This document shows, one piece after another, positions 62,839 through 64,000 of a stretch of 64,000 bases of DNA; the stretch's first letter is position 1; each line of letters starts with the position of its first letter. Position numbers and translations under genes: made by a program. This DNA is from CAVWDU01 sp963753815 (GTDB lineage: Bacteria; Pseudomonadota; Gammaproteobacteria; Pseudomonadales; Halieaceae), in NCBI GenBank assembly GCA_963753815.1, contig CAVWDU010000003.1, positions 434,001-498,000 of the forward strand. Reading direction: 5' to 3'. The notes below the pieces were generated by a model. It had not been told where the DNA came from and did not search any database. It saw only the letters and a list, made by a program, of their open reading frames with translations.

Positions 62839-63996
62839 CTATTGGCCGATCTGGCCGAGTATCGCCATCGTGCTGTCACGGTCGAGGAGCCGGGGTACGG
62901 GATAGGACTCGCTTTCGGCCAGAGCCAGGTCGCAGAGGTAGTCGTAATCGGTCCGCTGCAGTAACTCGGAATGGTCCGCTATGCCCACCTTGGCGCGCAG
63001 GTCGCGAACCGCCGCAATAAAGGCATAGGACAGATCGGCGGTTGAATCGCCGGGTTTGCCGGCCCCGACCAGCAGCGCGAGTTCGGCCAGCCTGGGCTCG
63101 GCTTCCTCGCGGCAAAACTCGAGCACGTGCGGCAGCACGAGGGAATTAGCCAGTCCGTGCGGGATGCCGTATTTGCCACCGAGCTGATGTGCGATCGCAT
63201 GCACATTGCCGACATTGACCTGGTTGATCGCCATCCCGGCGTAGTAGGCACCCATCGACATTCCTTCGCGGGCGTCGAGATTGCTGCCGTCATTGTAGGC
63301 GGGCAACAGGTTATCGAAAATGAGCTTCACCGCTGTGCGGGCGTCCGCGGTCCGGGTGCCCCTGTCCCAGGTGCCGATGTACGCCTCGATACCGTGAGTC
63401 AGTGCATCCATGCCCGTCGCGGCGGTGATATGGGGCGGCAGGCCGACGGTGAGCGGAGCGTCCAGTGCCGCGGCTGCGGGGAGCAGCGATGCCGCGGCGA
63501 TGATCCCTTTTTCATGCGTTTCGCTGTCGGAGATCACCGCGCCGATGGTAGCCTCAGAGCCCGTACCCGCCGTCGTCGGGATCGCGTAGAGCGGCAGCGG
63601 TTCGTGCTTGAATTTATTAAGCCCGATCCAGTCCTGTGGCGCACCGTCACCGGTCGCGGAGGCCGCAATGACCTTGGCGGCATCGATGGAAGAACCCCCA
63701 CCTACCGCGATCACGACCTCGCTGCCGTGTTCTTTCTGCACCGCGACCCCCGCGGCGACCTGGTCATAGGTGGGGTCGGGCAACACCCCGTCGTACCAGG
63801 CGATATCGACACCGGCCGCGACGAGACCGGTTATAGCCTGGTCGGCGATGCCGAGGTCACGCAGCGCCTTGTCGGTAACGAGCAGCACCCTGCTCGCACC
63901 TGTTCTCGCGATGTGCGCACACAACTGCTGGGCGCTGCCACTGCCGCTGAACACCATGTGCCGGGGCGCGGGCCCCCGGCCGACGACGGTTTTCAT
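62839..63996 (-). CDS. Iron-containing alcohol dehydrogenase
   Basis: About 385 residues from the ATG at 63996, only four bases from the window's end; the gene could start further upstream outside the window, though the length is already normal. NAD-binding VIAVGGGSSIDAAK near residue 96 and YAIPTTAGTGSEATIGAVI, with the metal-binding His residues in MDALTHGIEAYIG and NVGNVHAIAHQLGGKYGIPHG, mark the Fe-ADH family. Substrate unknown; it may oxidise or reduce a small alcohol/aldehyde pair. Confidence 0.92.
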   Translation of the reverse strand: MKTVVGRGPAPRHMVFSGSGSAQQLCAHIARTGASRVLLVTDKALRDLGIADQAITGLVAAGVDIAWYDGVLPDPTYDQVAAGVAVQKEHGSEVVIAVGGGSSIDAAKVIAASATGDGAPQDWIGLNKFKHEPLPLYAIPTTAGTGSEATIGAVISDSETHEKGIIAAASLLPAAAALDAPLTVGLPPHITAATGMDALTHGIEAYIGTWDRGTRTADARTAVKLIFDNLLPAYNDGSNLDAREGMSMGAYYAGMAINQVNVGNVHAIAHQLGGKYGIPHGLANSLVLPHVLEFCREEAEPRLAELALLVGAGKPGDSTADLSYAFIAAVRDLRAKVGIADHSELLQRTDYDYLCDLALAESESYPVPRLLDRDSTMAILGQIGQ

Positions 63997-64000
63997 CAAT

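Noticed and set aside
1..64000. CRISPR arrays, tRNA, rRNA genes
   Set aside because: No regularly spaced repeat units longer than two or three copies and no tRNA-like cloverleaf with a recognisable TTCGA arm in any gap.

Overview
The window is GC-rich (by eye about 60-65% in most genes), densely coded and lacks rRNA, tRNA and CRISPR signals. Its gene content fits a marine or aquatic gammaproteobacterium: a TonB receptor beside a TPR-sulfotransferase, a gcdR-gcdHG glutarate locus, a zwf-pgl pair, a SpuC/PuuA-type polyamine pair, DUF6482/DUF6116-like small proteins and a LemA/M48 pair. An OMG-clade (Halieaceae-like) host is my guess, not a demonstrated assignment.

Layout. 1-1 kb: end of a hydrolase gene and an SDR dehydrogenase. 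1-9.3 kb: a minus-strand run of TonB receptor, TPR-sulfotransferase, two double-domain SnoaL-like proteins and a sodium:solute symporter, which looks like an uptake and catabolic unit for an unknown organic substrate. 9.7-15.6 kb: DUF1761 protein, ChaN-like lipoprotein, and a LolD-like ATPase, FtsX-type permease and AttH/CrtC-like lipoprotein operon. 15.7-21.6 kb: MetE-like protein, a frameshifted O-methyltransferase, a sarcosine-oxidase-like flavoenzyme, and a DUF202-DUF3604 pair whose second gene seems to start at CTG.

22-31.6 kb is the accessory part. It holds a complete Wadjet type I anti-plasmid operon (jetA-jetB-jetC-jetD, all overlapping). A visibly AT-richer stretch follows, with a YefM-YoeB toxin-antitoxin module, a membrane-protein gene interrupted by an amber codon, a small membrane-anchored orphan protein and an arginase-family gene, with attC-like hairpins between them. 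It reads as integron gene cassettes without an integrase in view, next to a defence operon.

31.7-42.9 kb: AmpG-like transporter, class V aminotransferase-fold enzyme, molybdopterin oxidoreductase, LemA, M48 peptidase, phospholipase D-VTT fusion, EEP phosphatase/nuclease and a small protein. 42.9-55.2 kb: DUF6116-like protein, gcdG-gcdH with divergent gcdR, VOC protein, phosphoribosyltransferase, glycerate kinase, peroxiredoxin, a glutamine-synthetase-like enzyme divergent from a polyamine aminotransferase, a SYLF lipoprotein and a MipA-like porin. 55.4-64 kb: an unusually long isocitrate dehydrogenase with an internal duplication, glpD, an MBL hydrolase, a small orphan coupled to zwf-pgl, and an iron alcohol dehydrogenase at the edge.

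Two diverged copies of a roughly 143-bp palindromic repeat with terminal inverted repeats (47118-47261 and 59096-59237) form a MITE-like family. All assignments come from reading the sequence; no database search was run.
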